Shown here one piece after another: positions 1-10,048 of a stretch of 48,369 nucleotides of DNA. The DNA comes from Deltaproteobacteria bacterium (GTDB lineage: Bacteria; Desulfobacterota; Syntrophobacteria; BM002). Each line of letters starts with the position of its first letter. The stretch's first letter is position 1. Where the stretch lies: NCBI GenBank assembly GCA_020347625.1, contig CP070735.1, forward strand, positions 667,129 to 715,497, given 5' to 3'. Position numbers and translations under genes: made by a program. The notes under the pieces are model-generated. The model saw nothing but the letters and a program-made list of their open reading frames with translations, had not been told where the DNA came from and ran no database searches.

Positions 1-830
1 AGGTTTCGCCTTTCGTGGCCGAAGGGGGCGCCTGAGAGAATGGGAAAGGAAGTAGATGTCAAACGCTCTTGGACGAGATCGTTGAGTTCGTCGCGGGGGC
101 CGCTTTCGGAGAAATCGCCCAAAACAAGAGCCGCAAGACCGCCAAGGTGGCCGGTGTGGATCAGCTGGGTTAGCATTCGGTCAATCCTGTACAGGGGCTC
201 GCCCCGGTCTTCGAGAAAGAGGATACAGTCTGCAAGGGTTGGAAGAAAGGGTGTTCCCAGCAGGTGACTGATGGTGGTGAAGTTACCTCCCAGCATGGTG
301 CCGGTCGCCCTTCCAGATCTCAGGCAGATTGCCTCGGAAAAGTGGAATTCCAACGACTCGGTGCTGCTGATAGCGGTCCAGAGTGACTCCACGCTTTCTG
401 AGTCCGCTGTGGCTAGAGTTGAGACAGTGGGTCCGTGAAAGCTAACCATGCCGGCCTGCCCATAGCAGGCGAGAAGCAGCGCGGTGACGTCGCTGAAGCC
501 CACCAGTGCTTTAGGATTGAGTCGTAGTTGCTCGTAGGAGATTTCTGGCAGTATGCGTAAAGAGCCATAACCTCCCCGAGCGCAAAATAGCCCCTTTATT
601 TCGGGATCTTGGACGAATTCGTTAAAGCGAAAAACACGGGATTCATCACTTCCGGCCAGGTAGCCAGGTTGAGAGGACTGGCTGCCCACATCTATGACAA
701 CATCTAGTCCCAGTTTCTCTAAGATGGCACAGCCAGCCTCGAGTTCGTCTACAGGGCAAGGGCTCGCCGGAGCCAGCACGCCTACTTTATCTCCGGGACT
801 CAGCGGGGCTGGTTTGCAAAGGGTCAGCAT
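1..830 (-). CDS. ldcA: LD-carboxypeptidase (peptidase S66 / MccF-LdcA family), C-terminus cut by window edge
   Basis: I translated the minus strand from the ATG at 830; 276 codons are visible and the frame runs off the left edge, so the last residues are missing. Family knowledge: S66 enzymes are cytoplasmic Ser-Glu-His peptidases that remove the terminal D-Ala from muropeptide tetrapeptides during wall recycling (LdcA), or cleave related acyl conjugates (MccF). In the sequence: the GDKVGVLAPASP start, the CARGGYGS stretch near residues 83-90, the nucleophile elbow GFSD with Ser113, the Glu-bearing LEDRGE near 207, and PFGHE with the catalytic His at 272. All three catalytic positions are therefore present. 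It is the last visible gene of the tilS-ftsH-folP-glmM-coaX series, 122 bp after coaX. The substrate cannot be separated between muropeptide recycling and MccF-like detoxification from sequence alone. Confidence 0.88.
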   Translation of the reverse strand, partial: MLTLCKPAPLSPGDKVGVLAPASPCPVDELEAGCAILEKLGLDVVIDVGSQSSQPGYLAGSDESRVFRFNEFVQDPEIKGLFCARGGYGSLRILPEISYEQLRLNPKALVGFSDVTALLLACYGQAGMVSFHGPTVSTLATADSESVESLWTAISSTESLEFHFSEAICLRSGRATGTMLGGNFTTISHLLGTPFLPTLADCILFLEDRGEPLYRIDRMLTQLIHTGHLGGLAALVLGDFSESGPRDELNDLVQERLTSTSFPILSGAPFGHERRN

Positions 831-952
831 GAGGGACCGATCTGTTTTATCTGGGGTTTGTCAGAAGGCAGAATCTAAGCAAGCCTCTCATTGTTTGACT
901 GCACAAACGAACCAAAGGAAGAAGAACTTATGAGCGCCAGATGGGCGACAGT

Positions 953-1726
953 CTACTGGTCGCGATTACGTTCAAAGATGATTCTGAGTCCTTCCAGGGT
1001 GAGAGCGTCGTCCACCAGTTCAATCTCTTCAGATTCAGCGGAAATCAAACGGGCCAGTCCGCCAGTGGCCACCACCATGGGATCGGTCCCGACCTCCTTT
1101 TTGATTCTGCGGACAATACCGTCCACCAGACCGGCGTAACCGTAAACAATTCCGACGTTCATGGCACTGATAGTGTCTTTGGTTAGAACAGCTTTGGGTT
1201 TAGCGAAAATCTCGACCCTTGGCAGTTTGGAGGCTTTTTGGAAAAGGGCCTCGCAGGAGATGAGGACGCCGGGGCTGATGACTCCTCCTATGTACTCGCC
1301 CTTGGGTGAGACGTAATCGAAGGTGGTGGCAGTGCCGAAATCAACAATTATCAAACTGGTCTTATATTTCTCGTAAGCAGCCACCGCATTGACAATGCGG
1401 TCGGCGCCAATCTCCTTAGGGTTGTCATAGTAGATGGGCATTCCGGTGCGGATTCCGGGTCCGACAAGGAGAGGTTCAAGTTCAAAGTATTTATTGGCGA
1501 ATTCGACAACAGTATTTAGCATGGGGGGAACCACACAGGAGGCGACCATGTGGGTCACATCTTGGAACTGGACATTTTTGGCTTCAAAAAGGTTGTGCAT
1601 GAGGATGCCGTATTCGTCTGCGGTCATATCCTGTTCAGTGCGAATACGCCAGTCAGTGACGAGCTCTGTACCGCGGTACAGACCCAGGACTGTATTGGTA
1701 TTGCCGATGTCAATGGCGAGCAGCAT
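953..1726 (-). CDS. coaX: Type III pantothenate kinase
   Basis: This gene phosphorylates pantothenate with ATP, the first step of CoA synthesis, in the cytoplasm. The 257-residue length is normal for the CoaX family. Visible motifs are the ASKHA phosphate loop DIGNTNT (residues 6-12), GADR (107-110), which carries the catalytic Asp, and the second phosphate loop DFGTATT (129-135). The start is ATG at 1726 with AGGAGA about 10 nt upstream, 14 bp after the glmM stop, so it is probably co-transcribed with and translated just after glmM. Unlike in many bacteria, birA is not next to it. Type III enzymes are known to be insensitive to CoA feedback and to need a monovalent cation; that is family knowledge, not seen here. 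Confidence 0.96.
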   Translation of the reverse strand: MLLAIDIGNTNTVLGLYRGTELVTDWRIRTEQDMTADEYGILMHNLFEAKNVQFQDVTHMVASCVVPPMLNTVVEFANKYFELEPLLVGPGIRTGMPIYYDNPKEIGADRIVNAVAAYEKYKTSLIIVDFGTATTFDYVSPKGEYIGGVISPGVLISCEALFQKASKLPRVEIFAKPKAVLTKDTISAMNVGIVYGYAGLVDGIVRRIKKEVGTDPMVVATGGLARLISAESEEIELVDDALTLEGLRIIFERNRDQ

Positions 1727-1740
1727 GGGGAAGGTCTCCT

Positions 1741-3090
1741 TTAAGACATGGCCCGCTCTATGGTAGCCGCTGTTTCCTCGGCCAGCTCAACCACCAGCTT
1801 CTCATCTTTACCCTCAACCATAACCCGGATCAACGGCTCGGTTCCTGACGGTCGTATGAGCAGCCGACCTCTATTGCCGAGTTTCGCCTCGACCTGTTTT
1901 GCGGTGTGAGCAATTTCGGGGAAGGCGTCGAGAGACTTGCGCTCCTTAATTCTGACGTTGACCAGGTGCTGGGGATAGCGGTCCATAAGCGCGGCCAGTT
2001 CAGAGAGGGTTTTGCCCTCCGCAAGCATTACCTCAATCAGTTGCAGGGCGGAAAGGATTCCGTCTCCGGTGGTGTTGTGATCTAAAAAGATTATATGGCC
2101 AGACTGCTCACCGCCTAGGTTGAAGCCGCCGGAGAGCATTCTTTCCACCACATATCGATCACCAACCGCGGTTCGTTCCAGCTTGCCGCCGAGAGAATTG
2201 AGGGTTACCTCCAGTCCCATGTTGCTCATGACAGTAGTGACCAAGGTAGAGTGATTCAATCGTTTTTCTTTGAGCATGCGGGAAGCGAAGATGGCCATCA
2301 ACTGGTCACCGTCCACCACCGCTCCCTTTTCGTCCACGCAGATCACCCGATCGGCATCCCCGTCGAAGGCGATTCCCAGATTAGCCCCCGACTCTAGCAC
2401 GAGTTCAGCCACCACCTGGGGGTAGAGACTACCGCAGCCGTCATTGATGTTGTAGCCGTTGGGTTCGACGCCAGTCAGCACCAGATCGGCACCCAGTTCC
2501 TCGAAAACGGCTGGGGCCACCTTGTAAGAGGCACCGTTGGCGCAGTCCACGGCGATTTTGATCCCGTCCATGGTAAGATCTCGGGAGAAAGTGTTCTTTA
2601 GGAAAACGACGTAGCGACCCACCGCATCGTCAACTCGAAAGGCCTTGCCCACTTCTTCCGCGGTGGGACGGAGATGATCGATATCATTGGAAAAGATGAG
2701 ATCCTCAATGCTTTCTTCGATTTCGTCGGCGAGCTTGAAGCCATCCTGTGAAAAAAACTTGATTCCAGTGTCTTGGAAGGGGTTATGCGAGGCAGAGATG
2801 ACCACACCGGCATCAGCCCGCATGCTGCTGGTGATGAAGGCTATGCCCGGCGTGGGAAGCGGCCCCACCAGCAGCACGTCTACTCCCATGGAGCAGATAC
2901 CAGAAGCGATGGCGTTTTCGATCATGTAACCGGAGAGTCGGGTATCTTTGCCGATGACGATCTTGTGGCGACGCTTAGCGTTTCTGAAAACGTAGGCGGC
3001 ACCTCGCCCCAACTGCATGGCCATTTCGGTGGTCATGGGATAGACATTGGCTACGCCCCTCACTCCGTCAGTCCCGAAGATTTTTCCCAT
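1741..3090 (-). CDS. glmM: Phosphoglucosamine mutase
   Basis: GlmM converts glucosamine-6-phosphate to glucosamine-1-phosphate for UDP-GlcNAc and thus for peptidoglycan and LPS. The 449-residue length is typical. The N-terminus is the classic GTDGVRG (6-12). The phosphoserine loop SASHNP puts the active serine at residue 101, the metal loop DGDADR lies in the middle domain, and the C-terminal phosphate-binding [12 protein letters not shown] is intact. Start ATG at 3090 with GAGGG upstream. It follows folP, separated by 100 bp that contain a heptanucleotide array. In many relatives cdaA and ybbR lie between folP and glmM; here they do not. Confidence 0.97.
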   Translation of the reverse strand: MGKIFGTDGVRGVANVYPMTTEMAMQLGRGAAYVFRNAKRRHKIVIGKDTRLSGYMIENAIASGICSMGVDVLLVGPLPTPGIAFITSSMRADAGVVISASHNPFQDTGIKFFSQDGFKLADEIEESIEDLIFSNDIDHLRPTAEEVGKAFRVDDAVGRYVVFLKNTFSRDLTMDGIKIAVDCANGASYKVAPAVFEELGADLVLTGVEPNGYNINDGCGSLYPQVVAELVLESGANLGIAFDGDADRVICVDEKGAVVDGDQLMAIFASRMLKEKRLNHSTLVTTVMSNMGLEVTLNSLGGKLERTAVGDRYVVERMLSGGFNLGGEQSGHIIFLDHNTTGDGILSALQLIEVMLAEGKTLSELAALMDRYPQHLVNVRIKERKSLDAFPEIAHTAKQVEAKLGNRGRLLIRPSGTEPLIRVMVEGKDEKLVVELAEETAATIERAMS

Positions 3091-3138
3091 GTTACGGCCC
3101 TCTTATTCGATTTGTAGGCTATCCCAGTAAGAATTCTA

Positions 3139-3169
3139 GACTAGGCACTAGGCAGTAGGCACTAGGCAC
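3139..3169. repeat. Degenerate heptanucleotide array, CACTAGG family
   Basis: Four units of seven bases, read as GACTAGG, CACTAGG, CAGTAGG and CACTAGG, lie in the folP-glmM gap, 21 nt after the folP stop in the direction of transcription. The same unit recurs at 15875, 26461, 26583 (reverse) and 38598 (reverse). Confidence 0.85.
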
Positions 3170-3190
3170 GGCAAAGGCGCCGAATTCAGC

Positions 3191-4063
3191 TCACTCCTCG
3201 TTCCCCCTTGTGAGTTCAGCACTGAGGATTGCGTCTGTTAAGTCTACAATCTGGCGGCAAGTAGCGACTTCATGCACCCGAACAATATGGGCTCCTTTAA
3301 GGATAGCGGTACACACCGCAGCCCAAGTTCCGGGCTCGCGCTCATTAACCTGCTTGTCCAATACGGCACCGATGAAAGATTTGCGCGAAGGCCCCAGGAG
3401 AATAGGTTGTCCAAGTGTTGTAAAGGCATCCAGATGCTTAATTATTGATAGATTGTGGTCTACGGTTTTGCCGAACCCAATACCCGGGTCAATGATAATC
3501 CGACCTCGGGAGATCCCTCCCGCGCAGGCAAACTGAATGCGCTCCTCTAAAAATGCAATGATCTCGGAGAGCAGGGAGACATAATGCGGCTCGACTTGCA
3601 TGGTGCGTGGAGTTCCCAGCATGTGCATGAGAACTATAGGTACCTCGGCAGCTGCCGCCAACTGTAACATTTCCGGATCAAAACGCAGCCCGCTGATGTC
3701 GTTAATCATAGTGGCACCGGCATCCAAGGCCGCTCGGGCTACCTGACTTTTGCAAGTATCAATGGAAATGGGAATAGAGGTACGCTTGGCCAGTTCACTG
3801 ATCACAGGGATGACGCGCCGCAGTTCCTCCTCCAACGGAACTGGATCGGAAAACGGCCTGGTGGATTCACCGCCAATGTCAAGTAAGTCCGCGCCGCTAG
3901 AGGCAAGGACTTCCCCTTGCTTGATAGCCTGATCTAGATCAAAAAAGTGGCCGCCGTCTGAAAAGGAGTCCGGAGTTACATTTATGGTTCCCATTAGCAG
4001 GGACCGCTTGCCCAACTCCAGGGTGAAATGGGGGCTGCGGATCGTAAAGTGCGCGCGGTTCAC
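3191..4063 (-). CDS. folP: Dihydropteroate synthase
   Basis: This gene condenses p-aminobenzoate with dihydropterin pyrophosphate to give dihydropteroate in folate synthesis, and it is the target of sulfonamides. The 290 residues form one TIM-barrel domain. The first signature [15 protein letters not shown] lies at 24-38, and [15 protein letters not shown], and the later DPGIGFGK and GPSRKSF loops are present. The start is GTG at 4063, overlapping the ftsH stop as GTGA, a 4-nt overlap that implies translational coupling. A later ATG (residue 24) would delete the first beta strand, so GTG is preferred. Confidence 0.96.
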   Translation of the reverse strand: MNRAHFTIRSPHFTLELGKRSLLMGTINVTPDSFSDGGHFFDLDQAIKQGEVLASSGADLLDIGGESTRPFSDPVPLEEELRRVIPVISELAKRTSIPISIDTCKSQVARAALDAGATMINDISGLRFDPEMLQLAAAAEVPIVLMHMLGTPRTMQVEPHYVSLLSEIIAFLEERIQFACAGGISRGRIIIDPGIGFGKTVDHNLSIIKHLDAFTTLGQPILLGPSRKSFIGAVLDKQVNEREPGTWAAVCTAILKGAHIVRVHEVATCRQIVDLTDAILSAELTRGNEE

Positions 4064-6012
4064 GCCTGGGTCTCTCCGAGTTTATCCTTTGGTAGATCCC
4101 TTTCTTTGGCAGCAACTGGCTCTTTCTGTCCCTCGGGTTCGGTCCGGGGTGGGCTGGTTCCGGCCTTGCGTTCTGCCGCAACCACATCTTCGGCAGTCAC
4201 GGTTCGGGTGAATTTCACGCCAGGCTTGGTTTCATCTATGATGGCATCGATCTCCTTCCCGTCCAGGGTTTCCTTCTCAACTAGTGTTTCGGAAATCTTG
4301 TGGAGAAGATCTTCGTGCTCCTGCAGAATTTTTTTGGCAGTATTATAGGCCTCATCAACTATTAGCCGCACCTCCTCGTCGATCTTTATGGCGGTTTGCT
4401 CGCTATAGTCTCGATGTTGGGCAATTTCTCGGCCGAGGAAGATCGCCTCCTCTTTTTGACCGAATGCGATCGGTCCCATGGACTCACTCATGCCATAGAC
4501 CGTTACCATCTTGCGGGCTATGTTGGTGGCCTTTTCAATATCATCACTGGCGCCACTGGTCCTGTGGTTGAAGACGAGTTCTTCCGCCACTCGGCCACCC
4601 ATCAGTTTGGCCAATGTATTTTTCATGTAAACCTCATCATAGGAAAGGCGGTCCTCTATTGGCAGCGTCATTGTTACCCCGAGGGCACGGCCCCTGGGGA
4701 TGATGCTCACCTTGTGTACCGGATCCGTTTCAGGGAGAAACTTGGATACCAGGGCATGGCCGACCTCATGAAAGGCTGTGTTGCGCTTTTCTCTCTCACT
4801 CATGATCATGCTCTTGCGCTCGGTACCCATGAGGACCTTATCTTTGGCCAGCTCTAGGTCTGACATCTCAACCTTGTCCTTCTCCCGACGAGCTGCCAGC
4901 AGTGCAGCCTCGTTCACCAGATTTTCCAGATCAGCACCGGAAAAGCCGGGAGTACCGCGGGCGACCACTCTAAGATCCACATCAGTGGACAGGGGTGTGT
5001 GGCGAACGTGGACTTTAAGAATACCCTCCCTGCCCCTCAAATCGGGAAGGGGGACTACCACCTGGCGGTCGAAACGGCCTGGTCTCAGCAGGGCAGGGTC
5101 CAACACATCAGGACGGTTGGTGGCGGAGATGAGAATGACGCCATCGTTGGATTCAAAACCGTCCATCTCCACGAGCAACTGGTTGAGTGTCTGTTCCCGC
5201 TCGTCGTGACCACCGCCCAGACCCGCGCCTCGATGTCGGCCCACCGCGTCTATTTCGTCGATGAAAATAATACAGGGGGCATGCTTCTTCCCTTGGACGA
5301 ATAGATCGCGCACGCGGGAAGCGCCCACACCGACAAACATCTCCACGAAGTCAGAGCCGCTAATATTGAAGAACGGCACGCCGGCCTCACCGGCGATTGC
5401 TCGGGCCAGTAACGTCTTACCGGTACCCGGAGAACCAACGAGCAAGACCCCCTTGGGTATACGACCACCGAGCCTGGTAAACTTTTTGGGATCGCGCAGA
5501 AACTCTATGACTTCCTCGAGTTCTTCTTTAGCCTCCTCAATGCCGGCCACATCCTCAAAAGTCACCTTCCGAGCCGAATCGGAAATGAGCCGGGCTCGGC
5601 TTTTTCCGAATGACATGGCTTTACCACCACCCGCCTGCATCTGCCGCATAAAGAAGATCCAGACCGCAATGAGCAGCAGCATGGGGAACCAGCTTATGAG
5701 AATGGTCATGAACCAAGGTGACTCTTCCACCGCTTTAGCAGTGATCTGAACACCTTTGTCCCGCAGTTCGCGGATGAGGTCAGGATCATTGGGGACAAAG
5801 GTACGAAAAGAGGTGCCGTCTTTAAACTTGCCATAAATGTCATTTCCCTGGATGGTTACCTGGCTTACTTCACCATCGGAAACGGCGGCGACAAATTCAC
5901 TGTAGCTGGTCTCTTGCTTGCCTTGGCCAGGGTGGTTGAACATATTGAAAAGCAAGATGACCATCAAGCTAATGACCAACCAGAGGGCTAAATTTTTATA
6001 GAAAGGGCTCAA
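4060..6012 (-). CDS. ftsH: ATP-dependent zinc metalloprotease FtsH
   Basis: FtsH is a membrane-anchored hexameric AAA+ protease that removes misassembled membrane proteins and regulatory proteins. I prefer the TTG at 6012, which has GGGGAG 7 nt upstream; an upstream in-frame TTG at 6033 has no usable ribosome site. Numbered from 6012: TM segments near 7-26 and 101-121 bracket the small periplasmic domain; Walker A GSPGTGKT 193-200 (Ser replaces the usual Pro); Walker B IIFIDEID near 248-255; zinc site HEVGH 415-419 (Val replaces the usual Ala). The protein is about 650 residues, normal for the family, with a charged C-terminal tail. folP overlaps its end. Confidence 0.96.
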   Translation of the reverse strand: MSPFYKNLALWLVISLMVILLFNMFNHPGQGKQETSYSEFVAAVSDGEVSQVTIQGNDIYGKFKDGTSFRTFVPNDPDLIRELRDKGVQITAKAVEESPWFMTILISWFPMLLLIAVWIFFMRQMQAGGGKAMSFGKSRARLISDSARKVTFEDVAGIEEAKEELEEVIEFLRDPKKFTRLGGRIPKGVLLVGSPGTGKTLLARAIAGEAGVPFFNISGSDFVEMFVGVGASRVRDLFVQGKKHAPCIIFIDEIDAVGRHRGAGLGGGHDEREQTLNQLLVEMDGFESNDGVILISATNRPDVLDPALLRPGRFDRQVVVPLPDLRGREGILKVHVRHTPLSTDVDLRVVARGTPGFSGADLENLVNEAALLAARREKDKVEMSDLELAKDKVLMGTERKSMIMSEREKRNTAFHEVGHALVSKFLPETDPVHKVSIIPRGRALGVTMTLPIEDRLSYDEVYMKNTLAKLMGGRVAEELVFNHRTSGASDDIEKATNIARKMVTVYGMSESMGPIAFGQKEEAIFLGREIAQHRDYSEQTAIKIDEEVRLIVDEAYNTAKKILQEHEDLLHKISETLVEKETLDGKEIDAIIDETKPGVKFTRTVTAEDVVAAERKAGTSPPRTEPEGQKEPVAAKERDLPKDKLGETQA

Positions 6013-6164
6013 TTGAATTCTCCCCGAAAACAAACCTTAAAATTTACACCAATGTCACTTTACTACTAGCATACCAAGTTAGTCATTGCAAAGTAAATGT
6101 CAATGACGCTCGCTTGGCGGTTACAGCGGATAAAGCAAGGATCCAAAAGGGACATCTGCAAGAA

Positions 6165-7565
6165 CTATTCCCCCTCAATCCCTTTCCGAAAGCGAAACCG
6201 GGCGACGCGGCTCGTATTTGTGGTGATTTTTACCCTGTCATCCAACCGAAAGCCCACCAACCAGACAATGTGGTCCTTGCTGCAAAGAACGGGAATCCTT
6301 CTTCTGTGGCTTCTTGGCACCTTTAAATCTATAAAAAAATCCTTGAGCTTTTTGGAGCCGTCCAATCCCAGAGGACGAAAACGGTCACCAGACTTAATGG
6401 AGCGCAGAAAGAGAGGAAACGAGATTCGGTCTCGATCCATAAAGGCATCAGTTGGATCGTCACTGAACTGGGGGGGCCCCTCGAGGTCGAGAAACTGCAC
6501 CTCCATGCTGTGGTCCAGCAGATGGAGCGGATGGACGCCGGGCCCTGGGATCTCATAGAAGAAATCCACAGGGTCCTCCTGAGTAACGGATACAGTCAAC
6601 CAACCGTAGTTTTTTTCCACAATCAGCGCTCCAGGGAGGTGAATCTGGCCACTGCTTGTATGGGAGCGGCAAAACTGCATGAGAATTTCCGTGTGCTGAA
6701 AGGTAAAACCTCTCAGATCTCCCTTAACCTCCTCCGCCACTCGTCGCAATAGTCGCCTTTGCATGGCAGGGTGAGTTTCGAGCAGCGGTGCGATTGGCAA
6801 GCGGATTCCTCCGGGCTCGTTCTCGCGAACATGAAGTTGCAGCCAGGCCTGCAGAATTGCATCCCAGTAGTCCTGCTCTTCTCGTAGGATCTTAGTGGTT
6901 CGTACTAAAGTGGCATTTAAATTGCTATTAAAATCTCGTCGTAGGTGTGGCAAGATTTCCAGCCGCAGAAGATTTCGCTGGCACCAAGGCCTCAGATTGG
7001 AATCGTCCTGCCGGAAATCCAGACCATGGCTATGGAGATAGGCCATGATTTCATGCCGGTGGCATTCCAGCAGCGGGCGAATTATGCCGTCGCGGCTGCA
7101 AGCGGGCATGCCGGTTAGACCTCGCTGGCCGGCACCACGAAATAGCCGGAGGAGGACCTCTTCAGCCTGGTCATCAGCATTATGGCCCAGGGCAAGTTTG
7201 GAAGCTCCCTCTTCGGCCATGACCTGTTGCAGACTTTGGTGGCGGAGTGAGCGGGCCGCCATTTGAAGGGAACCACCATGTTTTTTCTGCCAGGAGCGTA
7301 CATTCAGCCTTCTATGGACCACCGGCAGCCCGAATTGGTTGCCAAGACTTTCAACAAAACTGGCATCCTTATTCGCCTCAACCCCACGAAGCCCATGATT
7401 GACATGGGCCAGCAGTAAATCGATGTTGTGTTTTTTACGCAACCGATGGAGGAGGTGGCAGAGAGCGACAGAGTCCGGACCGCCAGAGACCGCAACCAGT
7501 ACCCGGTCTCCTGGCTCGAGCATCTGGTTGGAAACAAGCGTATTTTTGACCTTTTCCAGCAGCAT
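6165..7565 (-). CDS. tilS: tRNA(Ile)-lysidine synthase
   Basis: TilS attaches lysine to C34 of the CAU-anticodon tRNA-Ile, changing its codon from AUG to AUA. It is essential in most bacteria. The 466 residues show the PP-loop SGGPDS at 27-32, HVNHGLRG, the LGHNADDQAE helix, and a C-terminal TilS_C region from about 370 to the end (SGDRFRPLGL, KDFFIDLKVPR). It starts at ATG 7565, about 26 nt after the transcription start predicted from the promoter at 7598-7626. It is the first gene of the minus-strand operon, and 131-152 bp separate it from ftsH. Confidence 0.96.
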   Translation of the reverse strand: MLLEKVKNTLVSNQMLEPGDRVLVAVSGGPDSVALCHLLHRLRKKHNIDLLLAHVNHGLRGVEANKDASFVESLGNQFGLPVVHRRLNVRSWQKKHGGSLQMAARSLRHQSLQQVMAEEGASKLALGHNADDQAEEVLLRLFRGAGQRGLTGMPACSRDGIIRPLLECHRHEIMAYLHSHGLDFRQDDSNLRPWCQRNLLRLEILPHLRRDFNSNLNATLVRTTKILREEQDYWDAILQAWLQLHVRENEPGGIRLPIAPLLETHPAMQRRLLRRVAEEVKGDLRGFTFQHTEILMQFCRSHTSSGQIHLPGALIVEKNYGWLTVSVTQEDPVDFFYEIPGPGVHPLHLLDHSMEVQFLDLEGPPQFSDDPTDAFMDRDRISFPLFLRSIKSGDRFRPLGLDGSKKLKDFFIDLKVPRSHRRRIPVLCSKDHIVWLVGFRLDDRVKITTNTSRVARFRFRKGIEGE

Positions 7566-7597
7566 CGGCAGTTTTCCCGATTCGTTTAGACTTTTTG

Positions 7598-7626
7598 ATT
7601 ATACGTAAGGCTCGTAACCCTGTCCA
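7598..7626 (-). promoter_or_regulatory. Sigma-70-type promoter for the tilS-ftsH-folP-glmM operon
   Basis: Read on the minus strand, TGGACA (7626-7621, 5 of 6 to TTGACA) is followed after exactly 17 bases by a perfect TATAAT (7603-7598). Predicted transcription begins near 7591, giving a leader of about 26 nt before tilS. The rest of the divergent gap (7627-7846) shows nothing I can name. Confidence 0.7.
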
Positions 7627-7846
7627 GAGTCGCGCAACAAGTTGGAATGCTCAGGTAACATTGCATATATGTTGTAAATATCATAAGGATATGCTAATGA
7701 ATTCCCTGTCTATGGCGGGTGGTGAAATCCTTATTAGAGCGCAGATTTACAGGCGCACCCGTCTATAGAGTCGTCGGTTAGCATTAAAAGAAACGGGATT
7801 GGTTGAGCTCTGCGGGTCCAGGCCAGCCGATCCCCAGAGGCAGATC

Positions 7847-10012
7847 ATGGTTCGAAGGAAAATTGGTCAGATTCTGGTTGAAGCCGGATTGATCACGGAA
7901 GAACAGCTGGTAGAGGCACTGGCAGAACAGAAAGAGACCAAGAAAAAACACCTGGGCAAACTGATCGTTGAGAAAGGCTGGGCCAAGCAGGAGGATATTT
8001 GCCAGGCCCTTTCCAAGCAGCTTAATATTCCCTACATCAAACTTAGCGAACTCGAAATCCCAAAAGATGTTGTGGAGACCATTACCCGAAAGCAAGCAAA
8101 CAGAAAACTCATCTTTCCTTACAGGAAAACGGGAAGACGTTTGCGTCTGGCCATGGCCAATCCGCTGGATTACAGCACCATTGATGAGGTCAAGTTCAGG
8201 ACAGGGCTGGATGTGTCCGTTGCAGTTGCCACCGAAGAGGATATCCGTGAGGCCATCGAGAATAACTACCCGGATGAATTTGACTTCGATTTATTTGCTA
8301 CGGTGGTACCCTCGGAAGAGGTGGAGGTGCTGGCGGAGGAGAGAGAAGAGAACGAATATGATGTTGATGAACTGATTCGGCAGTCCGAAATCGCCCCCAT
8401 CGTGCGGTTGACCAATGCCATTCTCGCCGATGCTATCAAGTTGGAGGCTAGCGATATCCACATCGAGCCTCAGGAAAGAGAGGTTGCGGTGCGCTACCGC
8501 ATCGACGGGATGATGAAGAATATTTTCAAGGTGGGTTTACCGGCGCTGGCTCCGCTGGTCTCCAGAATAAAAATTATCGGTGACATGGACATCGCTGTGA
8601 AGCGGCGTCCTCAAGACGGACGTACCAAACTCAAGGTTGGTAAGAAGCAATACGACATGAGAATATCTACCTTGCCCACCATTTTCGGTGAGAAGGTGGT
8701 CATTCGCATTCTTGACCAGTCCAAGGCATTCATTAGCTTGGACGAACTCGGCTTTAGTCCCGAAGATCTGACGACTTTCACCTCCACACTTTCTCGGCCG
8801 CAAGGCATCGTTCTAGTCACGGGACCAACAGGAGTCGGCAAAAGTACTACCCTTTACGCTGCTCTCAATCGTCTGAAGTCAGAGGTGATCAATATCGTCA
8901 CCGTGGAAGACCCGGTGGAGTATCAGTTGCCTGGAATCAACCAGGTCCAGGTGAATGAGCGAGCCGGCATAACCTTCGCCTCAGGTCTGCGCTCCATTTT
9001 GCGCCAGGATCCCAACGTGGTCATGGTCGGGGAGATACGCGATGCAGAAACTTCGAAGATAGCCTTCCAGGCAGCCAACACCGGGCACCTCGTGCTTTCC
9101 ACGCTTCACACCAACGATGCTTCATCGGCGGTTACCCGACTGGTAGACCTGGGCGTCGATCCTTATGTGATCGCTTCATCGCTGCTTATCGTTCTGGCGC
9201 AACGACTGGTAAGGAAAAACTGTCCCCATTGCCAGATGGTCGACGAGTTGGATGAAGCACTTCTTGCTCGCCTGGGATTATCCAAGAACAAGGATGACCA
9301 AAAGAAAATCAAGAAGGGTCAGGGCTGCGAGGCTTGTCAGTTTACCGGATACATTGGCCGGCTTGGGATTTACGAGATGATCATGGTGGATGATGACGTT
9401 CGCAAGCTGATCGTCAATGGGGCTTCAGATACGGAAATTGCGGAGAACGCCAAAAAACGTAAGGTTGGCGACCTCTTTGCCGATTGCCGAAAGAAGCTTC
9501 TCCAAGGAATCACCTCCGTCGAAGAGCTTATGCGGGTGGCGCCGCCCCCTGAACTGGACAAACGCCACATTGGTGTAGAGCCGAGTGCTGAACTGCCCCC
9601 GGTTGATAAACCCGTTGAGGTTCCGACAAAGCAGCTGCGGGTTCTGGCAGTGGACGATGACCCTTTCATTCGCAAGATGCTAGACAAGGTGCTGACTGAG
9701 GCCCAGTACGATGTGGTACTGGCAACGGATGGGGAAGAAGCCCTGGAAAAGGTCTATCGTGAGAGGCCCGATCTTATCATCTCGGACGTGGTAATGCCTA
9801 AACTTGACGGTCTGTCCCTGGTTAAAAAGCTGAAAGGTCAACTCCAGACCAGTATCATTCCAGTGATCCTTCTCACTTCGAAGGACGAGGTGGAGAGCGA
9901 GGTGGAGGGTCTGGAGGCGGGCGCTGATGACTACATTCCCAAACCCATTGTTGCCAATCTGCTGCTGGCCAGAATCAACCGGGTTCTATCCATCTACGGT
10001 CGGGCACAATAG
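7847..10012 (+). CDS. PilB/GspE-type secretion ATPase with C-terminal response-regulator receiver domain
   Basis: The 721-residue protein starts at ATG 7847 (AGAGG 6 nt upstream); an in-frame ATG 48 nt earlier lacks such a site. Domains: an MshEN-type N-domain with two repeats (IGQILVEAGLITEEQL and LGKLIVEKG) in the first 60 residues; the T2SSE motor with Walker A GPTGVGKST 326-334, an Asp box and a Walker B near EDPVEY/GEIRD; a zinc CxxC pair at Cys459/462 and 494/497; and a REC domain at 596-721 with Asp647, Thr in LLTS and Lys in IPKP. Family role: these hexameric cytoplasmic ATPases power type IV pilus extension or type II secretion. MshEN domains of some relatives bind c-di-GMP; here the motif Arg is Lys or His, so binding is uncertain. 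A C-terminal REC is not part of ordinary PilB. It heads the che operon. Confidence 0.93.
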   Translation: MVRRKIGQILVEAGLITEEQLVEALAEQKETKKKHLGKLIVEKGWAKQEDICQALSKQLNIPYIKLSELEIPKDVVETITRKQANRKLIFPYRKTGRRLRLAMANPLDYSTIDEVKFRTGLDVSVAVATEEDIREAIENNYPDEFDFDLFATVVPSEEVEVLAEEREENEYDVDELIRQSEIAPIVRLTNAILADAIKLEASDIHIEPQEREVAVRYRIDGMMKNIFKVGLPALAPLVSRIKIIGDMDIAVKRRPQDGRTKLKVGKKQYDMRISTLPTIFGEKVVIRILDQSKAFISLDELGFSPEDLTTFTSTLSRPQGIVLVTGPTGVGKSTTLYAALNRLKSEVINIVTVEDPVEYQLPGINQVQVNERAGITFASGLRSILRQDPNVVMVGEIRDAETSKIAFQAANTGHLVLSTLHTNDASSAVTRLVDLGVDPYVIASSLLIVLAQRLVRKNCPHCQMVDELDEALLARLGLSKNKDDQKKIKKGQGCEACQFTGYIGRLGIYEMIMVDDDVRKLIVNGASDTEIAENAKKRKVGDLFADCRKKLLQGITSVEELMRVAPPPELDKRHIGVEPSAELPPVDKPVEVPTKQLRVLAVDDDPFIRKMLDKVLTEAQYDVVLATDGEEALEKVYRERPDLIISDVVMPKLDGLSLVKKLKGQLQTSIIPVILLTSKDEVESEVEGLEAGADDYIPKPIVANLLLARINRVLSIYGRAQ

Positions 10013-10048
10013 GGAGGTATGGCCCCCTGAGATTCAGGAGTCTCTTAC

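Noticed and set aside
6068-6103. TTGACA on the minus strand before ftsH with TATGCT downstream
   Set aside because: Spacing is about 24 nt instead of 17; only an extended -10 TGGTATGCT remains, too weak to claim as a promoter.
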